Assembly (NCBI GenBank): GCA_021828285.1
Contig: JAKASG010000018.1
Coordinates: 1 to 47,347, forward strand
DNA: 47,347 nt
Origin: Acidobacteriota bacterium
GTDB lineage: Bacteria; Acidobacteriota; Terriglobia; UBA7540
Direction: 5' to 3'
Shown here: positions 8,246 to 17,155 of the stretch, in pieces
Layout: every line of letters starts with the position of its first letter
Numbering within the stretch: position 1 is the stretch's first letter
Program-made: the position numbers and the translations under genes
The notes under the pieces: model-generated
What the model was told of the DNA's origin: nothing
The model's input: the letters and a program-made list of their open reading frames with translations, nothing else
The model's database searches: none

Positions 8246-9829
8246 ATGAAGATCGTCGTGTCGGATAGCGTTTCGTCAAGCGCGCTCGAAGTGCTGCGCG
8301 CCGAGCCCTCGCTCGAACTGGTGTATCTCGCAGGAAAAGCGGACGGACTGAACCATGAAATTCAGGATGCGGATGCGCTCGTCGTCCGCAGCGCGACAAA
8401 AGTGAACTCGGCGCTGATCGAGCGCGCGGCAAAGCTGCGCGCCATCGGCCGCGCCGGAGTTGGCGTTGACAATGTGGATTTGGACGCCGCCACGCGCAAA
8501 GGCATCGTCGTGATGAACACGCCGGGCGGGAACGCCGAGAGCGTTGCCGAGCTTACGTTCGCGCTGCTGCTGGGCATGGCGCGCCGGATCCCCCACGCCG
8601 ATGCGTCCATCAAAGAAGGGCGATGGGAAAAGAAGAAGCTGACCGGCATCGAGCTGCGGGGGAAGACGCTCGGGCTCATCGGCTTCGGCCGGATCGGGAG
8701 CGAAGTGGCGCGCATCGCGCGCGCCTTCGGGATGGCGGTGCTCGCCTACGACCCTTACATTGCCTCCCGCCTCGCCGAGGAGCAGAATGTGCGGCTGGTC
8801 GAGCTGGAAGAACTTTTGAAATCCTCGGACTTCATCAGCCTCCATGCTTCCGCGACGGAAGAAAACCGGCATTTGATCAACGCCAAGACCCTGGCGCTGG
8901 TGAAGCCCGGAGCGCGCATCGTGAATTGCGCGCGCGGCGAACTGGTTGACGCGCAGGCGCTTTTTGAGGCGATTGAAAGCGGCCGCATCGCGGGCGCGGG
9001 GCTCGACGTCTTTGAAAAGGAACCTCCGGCCGATTCGCCGCTCGTCAAGCATCCGAACGTGATTGCAACACCTCACATCGCCGGCTCGACGGAAGAAGCG
9101 CAGGAAATCGTCGGCATCCGCATCGCCGAGCAGGTCCGTGATTTTCTCTTGACCGGCGTCGCGCGCAACGCCGTCAACATGCCCACGGTATCCGTCGAGG
9201 AGCACAAGAAACTCGAGCCGTATCTCCAGCTCGGCGAAAAGCTCGGCGCTTTTCTCGCGCAGATCGCGGGCGGAAGACTGCTTGAAGCGCGGATCAGCTA
9301 CGATGGCGGGCTTGCAGAACTGAATACGCATCTGGTGAAGAACGCCGTGCTCAAAGGCGTGCTCGGCCAGACGCTTTCCGAGCCGGTCAATGTGATCAAT
9401 GCGGGGACGCTCGCCCAGGAACGGGGCATCGAAGTGACCGAGCTGCGCAGCGCCCGTCGCGCAACTTTTTCGAATTCACTCGGCCTCGCGCTTCGGACCG
9501 AAAATGACGCTGCCTCCGCGCTCGGCCTGGTGGGCATCCGCGGCGCGCTTCGAGTTCTCGGCATCAATGACATTGACATTGACGCCCCGCTTTCGGGGCA
9601 CATCCTTTTTATCCGCAATCAGGACGTTCCGGGCGTCATCGGCCGCATTGGGACCATTCTCGGCGAGGGAAGCGTCAATATCGCGAGCTTCACGCTCGGC
9701 CGCAAGGCGTCCGAGAGCGGAGGCGAAGCCATTGGCCTCGTCAACGTGGATCAGCTCGTCCCTGCCGAGACCCTCGAACGCATTCGCTCCATTCCCGCCG
9801 TCAGCGCGGCGCGCGTCGTCGTCCTCTAA
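8246..9829 (+). CDS. serA: D-3-phosphoglycerate dehydrogenase
   Basis: SerA oxidises 3-phosphoglycerate to 3-phosphohydroxypyruvate with NAD+, the committed step of serine synthesis. At 527 residues it is the long form: substrate domain, Rossmann domain (GLIGFGRIGSEVARIAR at about 141-157), the catalytic motifs VNCARGELVD and TPHIAGSTEEAQ, then an allosteric-substrate-binding domain (about 325-445) and a C-terminal ACT domain (HILFIRNQDVPGVIGRIG). The ACT domain implies serine feedback control, as known for this form. AGGTGAAAGCCA precedes the ATG. It lies downstream of serC and is probably on the same transcript. Confidence 0.97.
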   Translation: MKIVVSDSVSSSALEVLRAEPSLELVYLAGKADGLNHEIQDADALVVRSATKVNSALIERAAKLRAIGRAGVGVDNVDLDAATRKGIVVMNTPGGNAESVAELTFALLLGMARRIPHADASIKEGRWEKKKLTGIELRGKTLGLIGFGRIGSEVARIARAFGMAVLAYDPYIASRLAEEQNVRLVELEELLKSSDFISLHASATEENRHLINAKTLALVKPGARIVNCARGELVDAQALFEAIESGRIAGAGLDVFEKEPPADSPLVKHPNVIATPHIAGSTEEAQEIVGIRIAEQVRDFLLTGVARNAVNMPTVSVEEHKKLEPYLQLGEKLGAFLAQIAGGRLLEARISYDGGLAELNTHLVKNAVLKGVLGQTLSEPVNVINAGTLAQERGIEVTELRSARRATFSNSLGLALRTENDAASALGLVGIRGALRVLGINDIDIDAPLSGHILFIRNQDVPGVIGRIGTILGEGSVNIASFTLGRKASESGGEAIGLVNVDQLVPAETLERIRSIPAVSAARVVVL

Positions 9830-10056
9830 GGCCGGGCCGGATTGGCTGAATCACGCCTGTTGCATCGCTTAGCAATGGCTGAATCCGTCGGCGACCTGCC
9901 ATCCCGAGTCCCTGGAACGGGTTGAGGGCAGCCTCTCTTGAAAATCCCGCTCACGGACCTCAATCAGAAGCGTCTCCTCCTTCCTGTGATAGGATCGAGA
10001 ATTGATCTGCTGAGCGGCGCATAGCTCGAAGACGGCTCCGGCCGAAGGGAGCGACG

Positions 10057-12708
10057 ATGTCGAAGGTCCGCATTGTCGAAGAAGTTGCTCGAGATGTTCG
10101 CTACGGCTTGCGCCAGCTTCGCTGGAATCCCGGCTTCACGGCTGTCGCTCTTCTGACCCTCGCCCTCGGCATCGGCGCGAATATCGCCATCTTCAGCGTG
10201 GTGGACGCCGTCGTGTTGCGGCCGCTGCCCTACCCTCACAGCCGCCGGCTCGTGTGGATTTCCGATTTCGTACCCGCTCTTGGCGCCGAAACTACCGGCG
10301 GAGCGGATTACTTCAACTGGAAAGACCGGAATAAAACGCTCTCGCAAATCACGGCTTACAACATTTCGGCGAATTTCAACCTATCCGGGCGCGGCGTGCC
10401 CGTGCGCGTTCATGGCGCGCGGGTAAGCGCGAGTTTCTTTCGAACGCTCGCCGTCAGGCCGCAGTTAGGGCGCGGATTCACGCGCAAAGAAGATCAGCCG
10501 AACGGCCCGAACGTTGTTGTGCTTATGCACTCTTTCTGGCAGGAGTATTTCGGCTCCGATCGCGAGGTTCTGGGCCGGACCGTGACGCTCGATGCGGCGC
10601 CTTACACCATCATCGGCGTGATGCCCGCGAGCTTCAAATTTCCGGGAGACCCGAATGCTCAACTTCTGGTTCCGCTTGGGCTCGATAAAGCGAGAGAGCT
10701 TTTGCGATTGCCCGGAGGTCAATTCTTCGAGACTTTCGTGAACGTTATCGGGCGGCTGAAGCCGGGCGTAACACTGGCGCAAGCGAGGAACGACCTCACG
10801 GCGATTCGAAAACATGCGGAATCAACCTTCTCTCCGGCTCCGCCCCCGCCAAACCAAATTCCGGGTGGTGGCGCTCCGCCAGGGGCCATGCGGTTCTTTC
10901 ACCGCCTTGTCCCGCCCTCAGCGGGTCCGATGCACGCAGGAAACATCCCCCGTGGCGCGCCGCCAGCCGCGATGCTGCGTAACGCACCTTTTTCGAAAGC
11001 CCCTCAGCCTTTTGGCCGGCATTTTGGAGCGCCGCCGCCGACTGAAGTCAGAGTCGTTCCGCTCGAGCAGCATCTCGCGGGAAACTTCCGCTCCGCCATG
11101 ATGATTATGCTGGGAGTCGTCGGCCTGGTTCTGCTCATCGCCTGCGCGAATGTCGCCAATTTGACCCTCGCTCGCGCTTCCGCGCGCAACCGCGAGATGG
11201 CCGTTCGCGCGGCGCTCGGCGCGGGGCGTTGGCGTCTTGCGCGGCAACTGCTTACTGAAAGCGTGCTCCTCGCGCTCGCCGGAGGCGCAGCGGGCGTTGC
11301 GGTCGCGGCCTGGGGAGTCCGCGCGATGACGCGGCTCATTCCGCCGGCGGCCGGCGGAAACATCCTGAGCCTCGCACAGCCGCATATGGACCTTGATGTT
11401 CTGCTTTTCGCGCTTGCAATCTCGGTTGCGACGGGAATCATTTTCGGGCTCGCGCCTGCGGTCGCAGCTTCGCGCACCCACCTGGCGGAGCGGCTGAAAG
11501 AGGCTTCCGGGACCGGCGCGGGGCCAAGACGCGGGCGATTGCGCGGAACTCTGGCCGTCGCCGAGCTATCGCTCGCGCTGGTAATCCTCGTCGGCGCGGG
11601 CCTTCTGATGAAGAGCTTCTATCGCGTGCTTTCGGTGCACCTCGGTTTCGCGCCCGAACACGTCCTGGCAATGAATCTGAACCTCGCGAGCCCGATTTAT
11701 TCCGCGCCGGCGCAACAAACGGAGTTTTTTTCGCAAGTCCTGAGCCGCGTCGAGTCGCTGCCCGGCGTGCGCTCGGCGGCGCTCGCCGATTCCCTGCCGC
11801 TCAGCCATTACCGGATCGAACTGATGATCGCGCGCGAACGGCTGGCGCATCCGGGACAAGCGCCGAACACAAAAGTCATTCATATGTCTCGAATCGTGGT
11901 GAGCCCAGGCTATTTCTACACGCTGGGCATTCCCCTGCTTGAGGGCCGCACCTTCACGGATCACGATGATCAGCAATCGGCAAAAGTCGCGGTGGTGAAT
12001 CAGGAGCTGGCCCGGCATTTCTGGCCGGGAGAGAATCCCATCGGCCATGAGCTGCCTTTGTTCACCGGCAAATTGCGTGTGGTGGGAGTCGTCGGGAATA
12101 CACGCCATGAAGGCCCGGGCGCAAAAATCCTGTCGGAGATCTACGTTCCCTGCCTTCAGTCGCCTGAAAGTTCGATGCAACTCGCCATTCGCACTTCGAT
12201 GGACCCGGCGAGCTTGGCCGGTGCGGTGCGGCGCGAAGTCGCCTCGATGGATCCCACCGTGCCGGTCTCGCGTGTCGCGACGCTCGACGAGCGGCTTTCC
12301 GAATCCGTCGCTCCCCGCCGTTTCAACATGCTGTTGCTCGCGCTCTTCGCAGGCATCGCGCTTGCCCTCGCCGCGGTCGGCATCTACGGCGTGATGGCCT
12401 ATTCGGTGACGCTGAGAACGCATGAAATCGGCGTTCGGATGGCGCTGGGCGCGCAAAAGAGCGACGTCCTCAGAATGGTTGTGGGAGAAGGATTGAAGCT
12501 CGCGATAATCGGCGTAGCCATCGGCGTCACGGGCGCGCTGCTGCTGACGCGATTTCTTTCGAGCTGGCTCTTTGGAGTCAAGCCCACGGACCCGTTCACT
12601 TTCGCCGCAGTCTCGGCTCTACTGATGATGGTGGGGCTTGTCGCGTGTTACATCCCCGCGCGCCGCGCCGCACAGGTGGACCCGATAGCGACCTTGCGAT
12701 GCGAATGA
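10057..12708 (+). CDS. ADOP-type ABC transporter permease (MacB/FtsX-like, duplicated)
   Basis: This 883-residue permease has two FtsX-type modules. The first helix is at about 25-50 (GFTAVALLTLALGIGANIAIF); three helices follow near 345-470, including LIACANVANLTLARASARNREMAVRAALGA; then a second MacB periplasmic domain and a final three-helix FtsX set with HEIGVRMALGAQ. This tandem form without an adjacent ATPase is the acidobacterial duplicated orphan permease family. The helical N-terminal extension seen in many ADOPs is absent. Residues of about 255-328 form a Pro/Gly/His-rich low-complexity insert in the first periplasmic domain. GAAGGGAGCGACG precedes the ATG. The role is probably lipoprotein or macrolide-type export or mechanotransmission; the substrate is unknown. 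Confidence 0.93.
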   Translation: MSKVRIVEEVARDVRYGLRQLRWNPGFTAVALLTLALGIGANIAIFSVVDAVVLRPLPYPHSRRLVWISDFVPALGAETTGGADYFNWKDRNKTLSQITAYNISANFNLSGRGVPVRVHGARVSASFFRTLAVRPQLGRGFTRKEDQPNGPNVVVLMHSFWQEYFGSDREVLGRTVTLDAAPYTIIGVMPASFKFPGDPNAQLLVPLGLDKARELLRLPGGQFFETFVNVIGRLKPGVTLAQARNDLTAIRKHAESTFSPAPPPPNQIPGGGAPPGAMRFFHRLVPPSAGPMHAGNIPRGAPPAAMLRNAPFSKAPQPFGRHFGAPPPTEVRVVPLEQHLAGNFRSAMMIMLGVVGLVLLIACANVANLTLARASARNREMAVRAALGAGRWRLARQLLTESVLLALAGGAAGVAVAAWGVRAMTRLIPPAAGGNILSLAQPHMDLDVLLFALAISVATGIIFGLAPAVAASRTHLAERLKEASGTGAGPRRGRLRGTLAVAELSLALVILVGAGLLMKSFYRVLSVHLGFAPEHVLAMNLNLASPIYSAPAQQTEFFSQVLSRVESLPGVRSAALADSLPLSHYRIELMIARERLAHPGQAPNTKVIHMSRIVVSPGYFYTLGIPLLEGRTFTDHDDQQSAKVAVVNQELARHFWPGENPIGHELPLFTGKLRVVGVVGNTRHEGPGAKILSEIYVPCLQSPESSMQLAIRTSMDPASLAGAVRREVASMDPTVPVSRVATLDERLSESVAPRRFNMLLLALFAGIALALAAVGIYGVMAYSVTLRTHEIGVRMALGAQKSDVLRMVVGEGLKLAIIGVAIGVTGALLLTRFLSSWLFGVKPTDPFTFAAVSALLMMVGLVACYIPARRAAQVDPIATLRCE

Positions 12709-12808
12709 AGATATCAGCCGTCAGGCCGGCGTGGCATGGCCGTATGCTCATAGCTGAAGGCGCCTGCGGGAAGTTTACATCAAGCCCATCTTAACGAAGG
12801 GAGACGCA

Positions 12809-13921
12809 ATGAAAGCAATCGCAATTATTCCGGGAACCAAGGAAATCAAATTGACGGACCGACCGGAGCCGAAAATTTCCGCGCCGGACGAAATCAAACT
12901 GAAGGTTCTGCGCGTGGGAATCTGCGGCACGGACCGCGAAGAAGCGGCCGGTGGACGCGCGGACGCGCCGGCAGGGCAAAAAGAGCTGGTGATCGGGCAC
13001 GAAATGTTCGGACAAGTCGTTGAAGCGGGAGGGGGAGTGAAAAGCGCGTCCATCGGTGATTTCGGATGCTTCACGGTGCGGCGGGGGTGCAATCAATGCC
13101 CGTTTTGCCTTCACGGCCGCGCCGACCTCTGCTCGACGGGAAACTACACCGAGCGCGGGATCAAAGGGCGAGACGGCTATGAAACGGAGTTGGTCGTGGA
13201 TCAGGAAAAATATTTCGTTCGCGTCGCGAAGGAGATTGTTCCGATCGGCGTGCTGATGGAGCCGACGTCGGTCGCGGAAAAAGCGATTGATGAGGCGACG
13301 CTGATTCAGGCGGCGCGCCTCGGCGTCGCGGGGGATGCGAACGACTGGCTCAAAGGCAAGCTCGCGCTTGTCGCGGGCATCGGGCCCATCGGCCTGCTGG
13401 GGGCGATCATTCTAATTTTGCGCGGGGCGCGAGTGCTGGGGCTCGATGTGGTGGACGAGGGAACGCTGCGGCCTCGCCTGCTCGAGCAATTCGGAGGAAA
13501 GTACGTGGATGGGCGGCAGACGAAACCCGCCGCGCTCGAATCCACTTACGGGCAAATTGATCTCATCTTCGAGGCGACGGGCGTCGCCCACGTCGAATTC
13601 GATTTGCTCGGCGCGCTCGGGCTCAACGGCGCGTATGTGCTGACGGGCATTCCGGGAGGCGACCGTCCGTTGCAGATTGACGGCGCGCTGCTGATGCGGC
13701 AGCTCGTGCTGCGCAATCAGGTGATGGTGGGAAGCGTCAACGCGGCGCTCCGCCACTTCGCGCTCGGCGCCGAGGACCTTGCCGCCGCGCAAAAGCGCTG
13801 GGGAAAAGCCGTCGAGCAGTTGATCACGAACGTCGTTCCCTATGCGAATTTCGATGCGCTCCTCCGCCAGCATCCGGCCGACGAGATCAAAGCGGTCATC
13901 GAATGGGCGAAGCCCAACTGA
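12809..13921 (+). CDS. zinc-dependent glucose 1-dehydrogenase-like alcohol dehydrogenase
   Basis: This medium-chain dehydrogenase has 370 residues. The sequence resembles archaeal and bacterial glucose dehydrogenases: GICGTDRE at 37-44 (catalytic-zinc Cys39), GHE at 63-65, and four structural-zinc cysteines at 94, 97, 100 and 108 (CNQCPFCLHGRADLC). The Rossmann motif is VAGIGPIGLLGA, followed by an acidic D in LGLDVVDEG. Such enzymes oxidise D-glucose (or galactose) to the lactone with NAD(P)+. Substrate and cofactor choice cannot be read with certainty. GAAGGGAGACGCA precedes the ATG. The next gene starts 15 bp downstream, so the two are probably cotranscribed. Confidence 0.88.
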   Translation: MKAIAIIPGTKEIKLTDRPEPKISAPDEIKLKVLRVGICGTDREEAAGGRADAPAGQKELVIGHEMFGQVVEAGGGVKSASIGDFGCFTVRRGCNQCPFCLHGRADLCSTGNYTERGIKGRDGYETELVVDQEKYFVRVAKEIVPIGVLMEPTSVAEKAIDEATLIQAARLGVAGDANDWLKGKLALVAGIGPIGLLGAIILILRGARVLGLDVVDEGTLRPRLLEQFGGKYVDGRQTKPAALESTYGQIDLIFEATGVAHVEFDLLGALGLNGAYVLTGIPGGDRPLQIDGALLMRQLVLRNQVMVGSVNAALRHFALGAEDLAAAQKRWGKAVEQLITNVVPYANFDALLRQHPADEIKAVIEWAKPN

Positions 13922-13936
13922 CGGACAATTGAGTGC

Positions 13937-14470
13937 ATGCAGGTTTGGGTTTTTAAAATCAACACGAAGCGCGGCTGGCGGTTCGCCCAGTACTTCCGCT
14001 CGCGGGCAAAAGGGCGGCATGAAATGGGCGGCGAAGGATGGATTCGCAGCGCGGCGAGCCTGCGTTATCTGCGCGAAGAAGTAAAGCGGGGCGATTTATT
14101 CCTGTGCTACGAAGCGGACAAGAAGAAGCTGGTCGGTTTGGCGCGAGCCGCTTCCGACGGCCGCGATCGTGGCATGGGCTCGCTCGTTGATTTTTGCGCG
14201 CCGGGCGAAGCTGTGCGTTTCGGCCGTCCGCTCGAGCGCCGGCCGGACCTGAACTATATTCTCGCTTTTTCGCCTCAGCGCGGCCGCGGCACCGTGCAAA
14301 AGATTGACCGCGACGAATTCACACGCTTGCTGCGAATCATGCTGCGAAAAAATCCTCGCCAGTCAAAAGCGCTGCGCCGTCTGGCAGGCAGCGAATCACG
14401 GCGCACCGCGCGCCCTCCGGGCAGGCGAGAACCCGAACCGCACCGTCTGAAGCGATCCCGCTCCGCTTAG
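13937..14470 (+). CDS. probable EVE/PUA-like domain protein
   Basis: The protein has 177 residues. The start WVFKINTK, the central VKRGDLFLCYEADKKKLVGLARAASDG, and the later LNYILAFSPQRGRGTVQKI have the strand order and W-x-F-K ... GD-x-x-x-x-Y ... x-x-G-x-A pattern of EVE-type domains, which bind modified nucleobases or nucleic acid. The match is by pattern only. The C-terminal 40 residues are very basic and disordered (RRTARPPGRREPEPHRLKRSR), which would suit nucleic-acid contact. It starts 15 bp after the dehydrogenase. Its stop overlaps, by two bases, the last stop of the convergent PspC frame (14467-14470). Confidence 0.6.
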   Translation: MQVWVFKINTKRGWRFAQYFRSRAKGRHEMGGEGWIRSAASLRYLREEVKRGDLFLCYEADKKKLVGLARAASDGRDRGMGSLVDFCAPGEAVRFGRPLERRPDLNYILAFSPQRGRGTVQKIDRDEFTRLLRIMLRKNPRQSKALRRLAGSESRRTARPPGRREPEPHRLKRSRSA

Positions 14471-14793
14471 CCGCGGGCCGCTGATGCTGCCGGCGCCGAA
14501 GCCGAGGGAGCTGCCTTCGGCGCGGCTTCCGAAGGAATCACAATCCACGCCACCAGGTAGCAAAGAACTCCCTATCCACCCACGAGCGCGCCCATCACCC
14601 AGGCGACGCGCACTAACGTCGGATCGAGGTCCAGATATTCGGCAAAGCCGCCGCAGACGCCGCCGATCTTCTTGTTTTTCTCGGACAACGTCAGCTTTTT
14701 GACGCGCCGCGCGGGAGAAAACATCGCCGTGCCGCACTGGCTGCAGAAATTGATCTTCTCCTGGTACTCTTTTCCGCAATTTGGACAAAACAT
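14467..14793 (-). pseudogene. zinc-ribbon PspC protein interrupted by an in-frame amber codon
   Basis: From the ATG at 14793 (AGGAGGTGCGTC upstream, an excellent ribosome binding site), the protein begins MFCPNCGKEYQ ... FCSQCG, a two-CxxC zinc ribbon. It then enters a PspC domain (KKIGGVCGGFAEYLDLDPTL). The frame meets TAG at 14574-14572, after WVMGALVGG. The same frame continues without a shift as GVLCYLVAWIVIP, exactly the second half of the PspC transmembrane hairpin, and runs on through an Ala/Pro tail to TAA at 14469-14467. So the gene carries a single nonsense codon in the membrane helix, giving 73 residues instead of 108. This could be a real mutation, a base error, or readthrough. 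PspC proteins act in envelope stress. Confidence 0.75.
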
Positions 14794-14946
14794 GACGCAC
14801 CTCCTTGCCCAGCCTCGAATGCGCCGTCCCTCTGTCTTAATCATACGCCGGAAAAGGCTGAAAAGTTCTGCTCTCTCGCCCGGAACTAAACATGCGATCC
14901 CATCACAAAATGGGCGAGCAAATCGGCGTGTCTATTCAACCTGGAC

Positions 14947-14952
14947 TATAAT
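14947..14952 (+). promoter_or_regulatory. possible -10 element for the PIG-L gene
   Basis: A perfect TATAAT lies 27 bp before the ATG at 14980, in the 186-bp divergent gap. The hexamer 17 bp upstream (CGGCGT) is a poor -35 match, so this would need an activator or another sigma contact. AGGAGGAACC follows as the ribosome binding site. Confidence 0.35.
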
Positions 14953-14979
14953 GACAGGCGAATTTTCTTAGGAGGAACC

Positions 14980-17061
14980 ATGATGGCTCGGCGGGCGCGG
15001 AAGGCCACGCGGAATCGTGAATCGGGAATTCTAATGGGCTATCGGAATTTTTGGCTGCTTTTGGCGCTGGTTTTGGGATGCGAAACGGCGAATGCACAGC
15101 CGCGGATGCTTGCCATTTGCAGCCGCAACGATTACGACACCGGGTCAACTGTTCGGATCCGGCTGGCTGCACCACCGGCGGTTTCGGAATCGCGCTTGCC
15201 GCTCGTGCTCGACGCTGTTGTGCGGTATGCGGGGACGGCGAAAGCGCTCGTCGGACCAGTGAAGCTGGCAAATCTGACTTCCTCGAACGCGTCGCTCGGC
15301 AACTACGCCGTCCTTTGGAAAATTCCCGCCACGGCCGAGGCCGGGCGATACGACGTTGACCTCACGCTGCGAGATGCGAAAACCGGCCGCATCGCTCTTT
15401 CAAGCCCGGACGCGGGATCATTCGCGGTTTATCGGAAGCTCATTCGCATCGCAGCCATTCATCTGAACAGCACGTTTTTCACTTCGGGAGGCCCGGTCTC
15501 ATGCCGCGTGACACTCGTCAATTTGACCCGGCATCCGCTCACCGGATTGCGGGTGGAATTTTCCGACCGCTACTGGCCGTGGATCGCAGGTCCGGCGGCC
15601 AAAGCCGCGGCGACCATCGTCGTGCTCGCAAAATCGCTGACGATTCCTCCCCTCGGCGAAAAGAAGCTGCGCGTTCGCGACTTGGCGCGAGCGCCCGTGG
15701 TCGAGAAGCCTTCAACCCATCAATACGGCGTCGTGGTGTGGAACAAGGGCCGGAAAACCGTACTCGACATCGCTTTCAGCCGTCTCGTGTTCGTGGATCC
15801 GCCGGGCGTGTCCGAGCCGCGACCTTATCCCGGGCAATACATCTATCCGACGCTGAATTTTCCGAAGCTTTCGGCGTTCCGGCAATTCTATCCCGCGACG
15901 CTGAACCCCGCCATCCGGTTCGATGATTCGCGAACGATGTTCGCGACGGGCAGCAGCGCCACAGCGCGCTTTAGGCTTGTAAATCCGACGGAGCAAGCGT
16001 GGCACGGCATTTCAATCCACGCGACGCTCGTTGGTCCATCCGGAGCTGAGCTCGCGAGCCATGTGGTCGCCTCGCCGCTCGACCTCAATCCGCAAGAGAA
16101 AACGCCTTCTGAAAGCGTGGAGTTCACCCTGCCGGGCACCGCGGGTGTTTACCGGGTGCTCGTCGAAGCAACGGATACTTCAGGAAACGTCGTGGCATCG
16201 AGCGCGCTCGAGCTGGGCGTGAATCCACTGCCGAAATCCATTCTGCTCTTCGGCGCCCACGAAGATGACGAAGGTGATTACCTCGGCCTCGCTCGCGCAG
16301 CCATTGAAAACCACATTCCGATTCACTTTGTTTATATGACGAGCGGTGACGCGGGCTCCTGCGACCGCTATTATGAGCGCTCGTGCGGCCCGGCCGAGGC
16401 GATGAACTTCGGGTCATTGCGCATGGACGAGGCGCGCGCTGCGCTCGGCCACATGGGCGTTCCTGCGAAGGACGTTCTGTTTCTCGGTTTGCCGGATGGA
16501 GGGTCCGGGCAAATCTGGTACGACCATTGGAGCGCCACAAATCCTTTCCTCGATCCGTTGCTCTCAACCGACCATGCGCCTTATCGAGGATTGGTTGAGC
16601 CGAACCTTCCCTACGCCCGTAACGCCGTCGTGGACGTGGTGAAACGGATCATCGAGAAATACCATCCCTCCGTGGTGGTGACGGAACACCCTCCGAGCCA
16701 GCGCCACATTGATCACATCGTGAACGGCTACGTGGTCATCCGCGCGTTGCAGGAATTGCAGAGCGCGGGCGAACTGAATCCGCGGCCGATGGTGCTCGTG
16801 GATCGAGTCTATAATCCCAAAACCGCGCCCTACACGCCCTATCATTACCAGCCGCTCGCTTTTTATGTTTCGGGTGAGGTGGCCGCCCGCGCGCAGCAAT
16901 CTGAGTGGTATTATCAATCTCAGGGAGGAAATCGCTTCGAAGGCTTTATGAGGCCTTATGCCAAACTCTCTCGGGAAGAGGAATACCGCGAAATCCTCGA
17001 TTGGGACCAGCATGCCGGGTGGAATCTGAAACCGGTCGAACCGGAAAAACCCTCACGATGA
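14980..17061 (+). CDS. exported PIG-L/LmbE-family deacetylase with N-terminal beta-rich region
   Basis: The protein has 693 residues. A signal sequence (LLLALVLGCETANAQ) is followed by about 370 residues that look like two or more immunoglobulin-like or NEW3-type beta domains (SSNASLGNYAVLWKIPATAE, RFRLVNPTEQAWHGISIH). A PIG-L domain starts near residue 418: ILLFGAHEDDEGDYLGLA, with the zinc-binding A-H-x-D-D-E motif (Glu in place of the usual Pro), then TSGDAGSC, LRMDEARAALGHMGV and EHPPSQRHIDHI at about 569, where the His residues complete the zinc site. The family removes acetyl groups from N-acetylglucosamine-type sugars. Export and the beta domains suggest a polysaccharide or glycan substrate outside the cytoplasm. 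Two ATG codons lie next to each other at the start; the first is used here. Confidence 0.88.
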   Translation: MMARRARKATRNRESGILMGYRNFWLLLALVLGCETANAQPRMLAICSRNDYDTGSTVRIRLAAPPAVSESRLPLVLDAVVRYAGTAKALVGPVKLANLTSSNASLGNYAVLWKIPATAEAGRYDVDLTLRDAKTGRIALSSPDAGSFAVYRKLIRIAAIHLNSTFFTSGGPVSCRVTLVNLTRHPLTGLRVEFSDRYWPWIAGPAAKAAATIVVLAKSLTIPPLGEKKLRVRDLARAPVVEKPSTHQYGVVVWNKGRKTVLDIAFSRLVFVDPPGVSEPRPYPGQYIYPTLNFPKLSAFRQFYPATLNPAIRFDDSRTMFATGSSATARFRLVNPTEQAWHGISIHATLVGPSGAELASHVVASPLDLNPQEKTPSESVEFTLPGTAGVYRVLVEATDTSGNVVASSALELGVNPLPKSILLFGAHEDDEGDYLGLARAAIENHIPIHFVYMTSGDAGSCDRYYERSCGPAEAMNFGSLRMDEARAALGHMGVPAKDVLFLGLPDGGSGQIWYDHWSATNPFLDPLLSTDHAPYRGLVEPNLPYARNAVVDVVKRIIEKYHPSVVVTEHPPSQRHIDHIVNGYVVIRALQELQSAGELNPRPMVLVDRVYNPKTAPYTPYHYQPLAFYVSGEVAARAQQSEWYYQSQGGNRFEGFMRPYAKLSREEEYREILDWDQHAGWNLKPVEPEKPSR

Positions 17062-17155
17062 ACCACGGCGCGAATAAGCCGGGACCCTCGGGAGGGGAGC
17101 GCGTCGGCGGCCTGCGAACCTTGGATCTTGGAAAATTCGCCCCGTCAGAATCCTG

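Noticed and set aside
8276..9331. 351-codon minus-strand frame within serA
   Set aside because: It is antisense to a clear SerA with Rossmann and ACT motifs, and its composition (Arg/Gln-rich) is typical of shadow frames.
9830..10056. Possible tRNA or small RNA in the gap before the ADOP gene
   Set aside because: No cloverleaf, T-loop consensus or paired promoter and terminator could be found.
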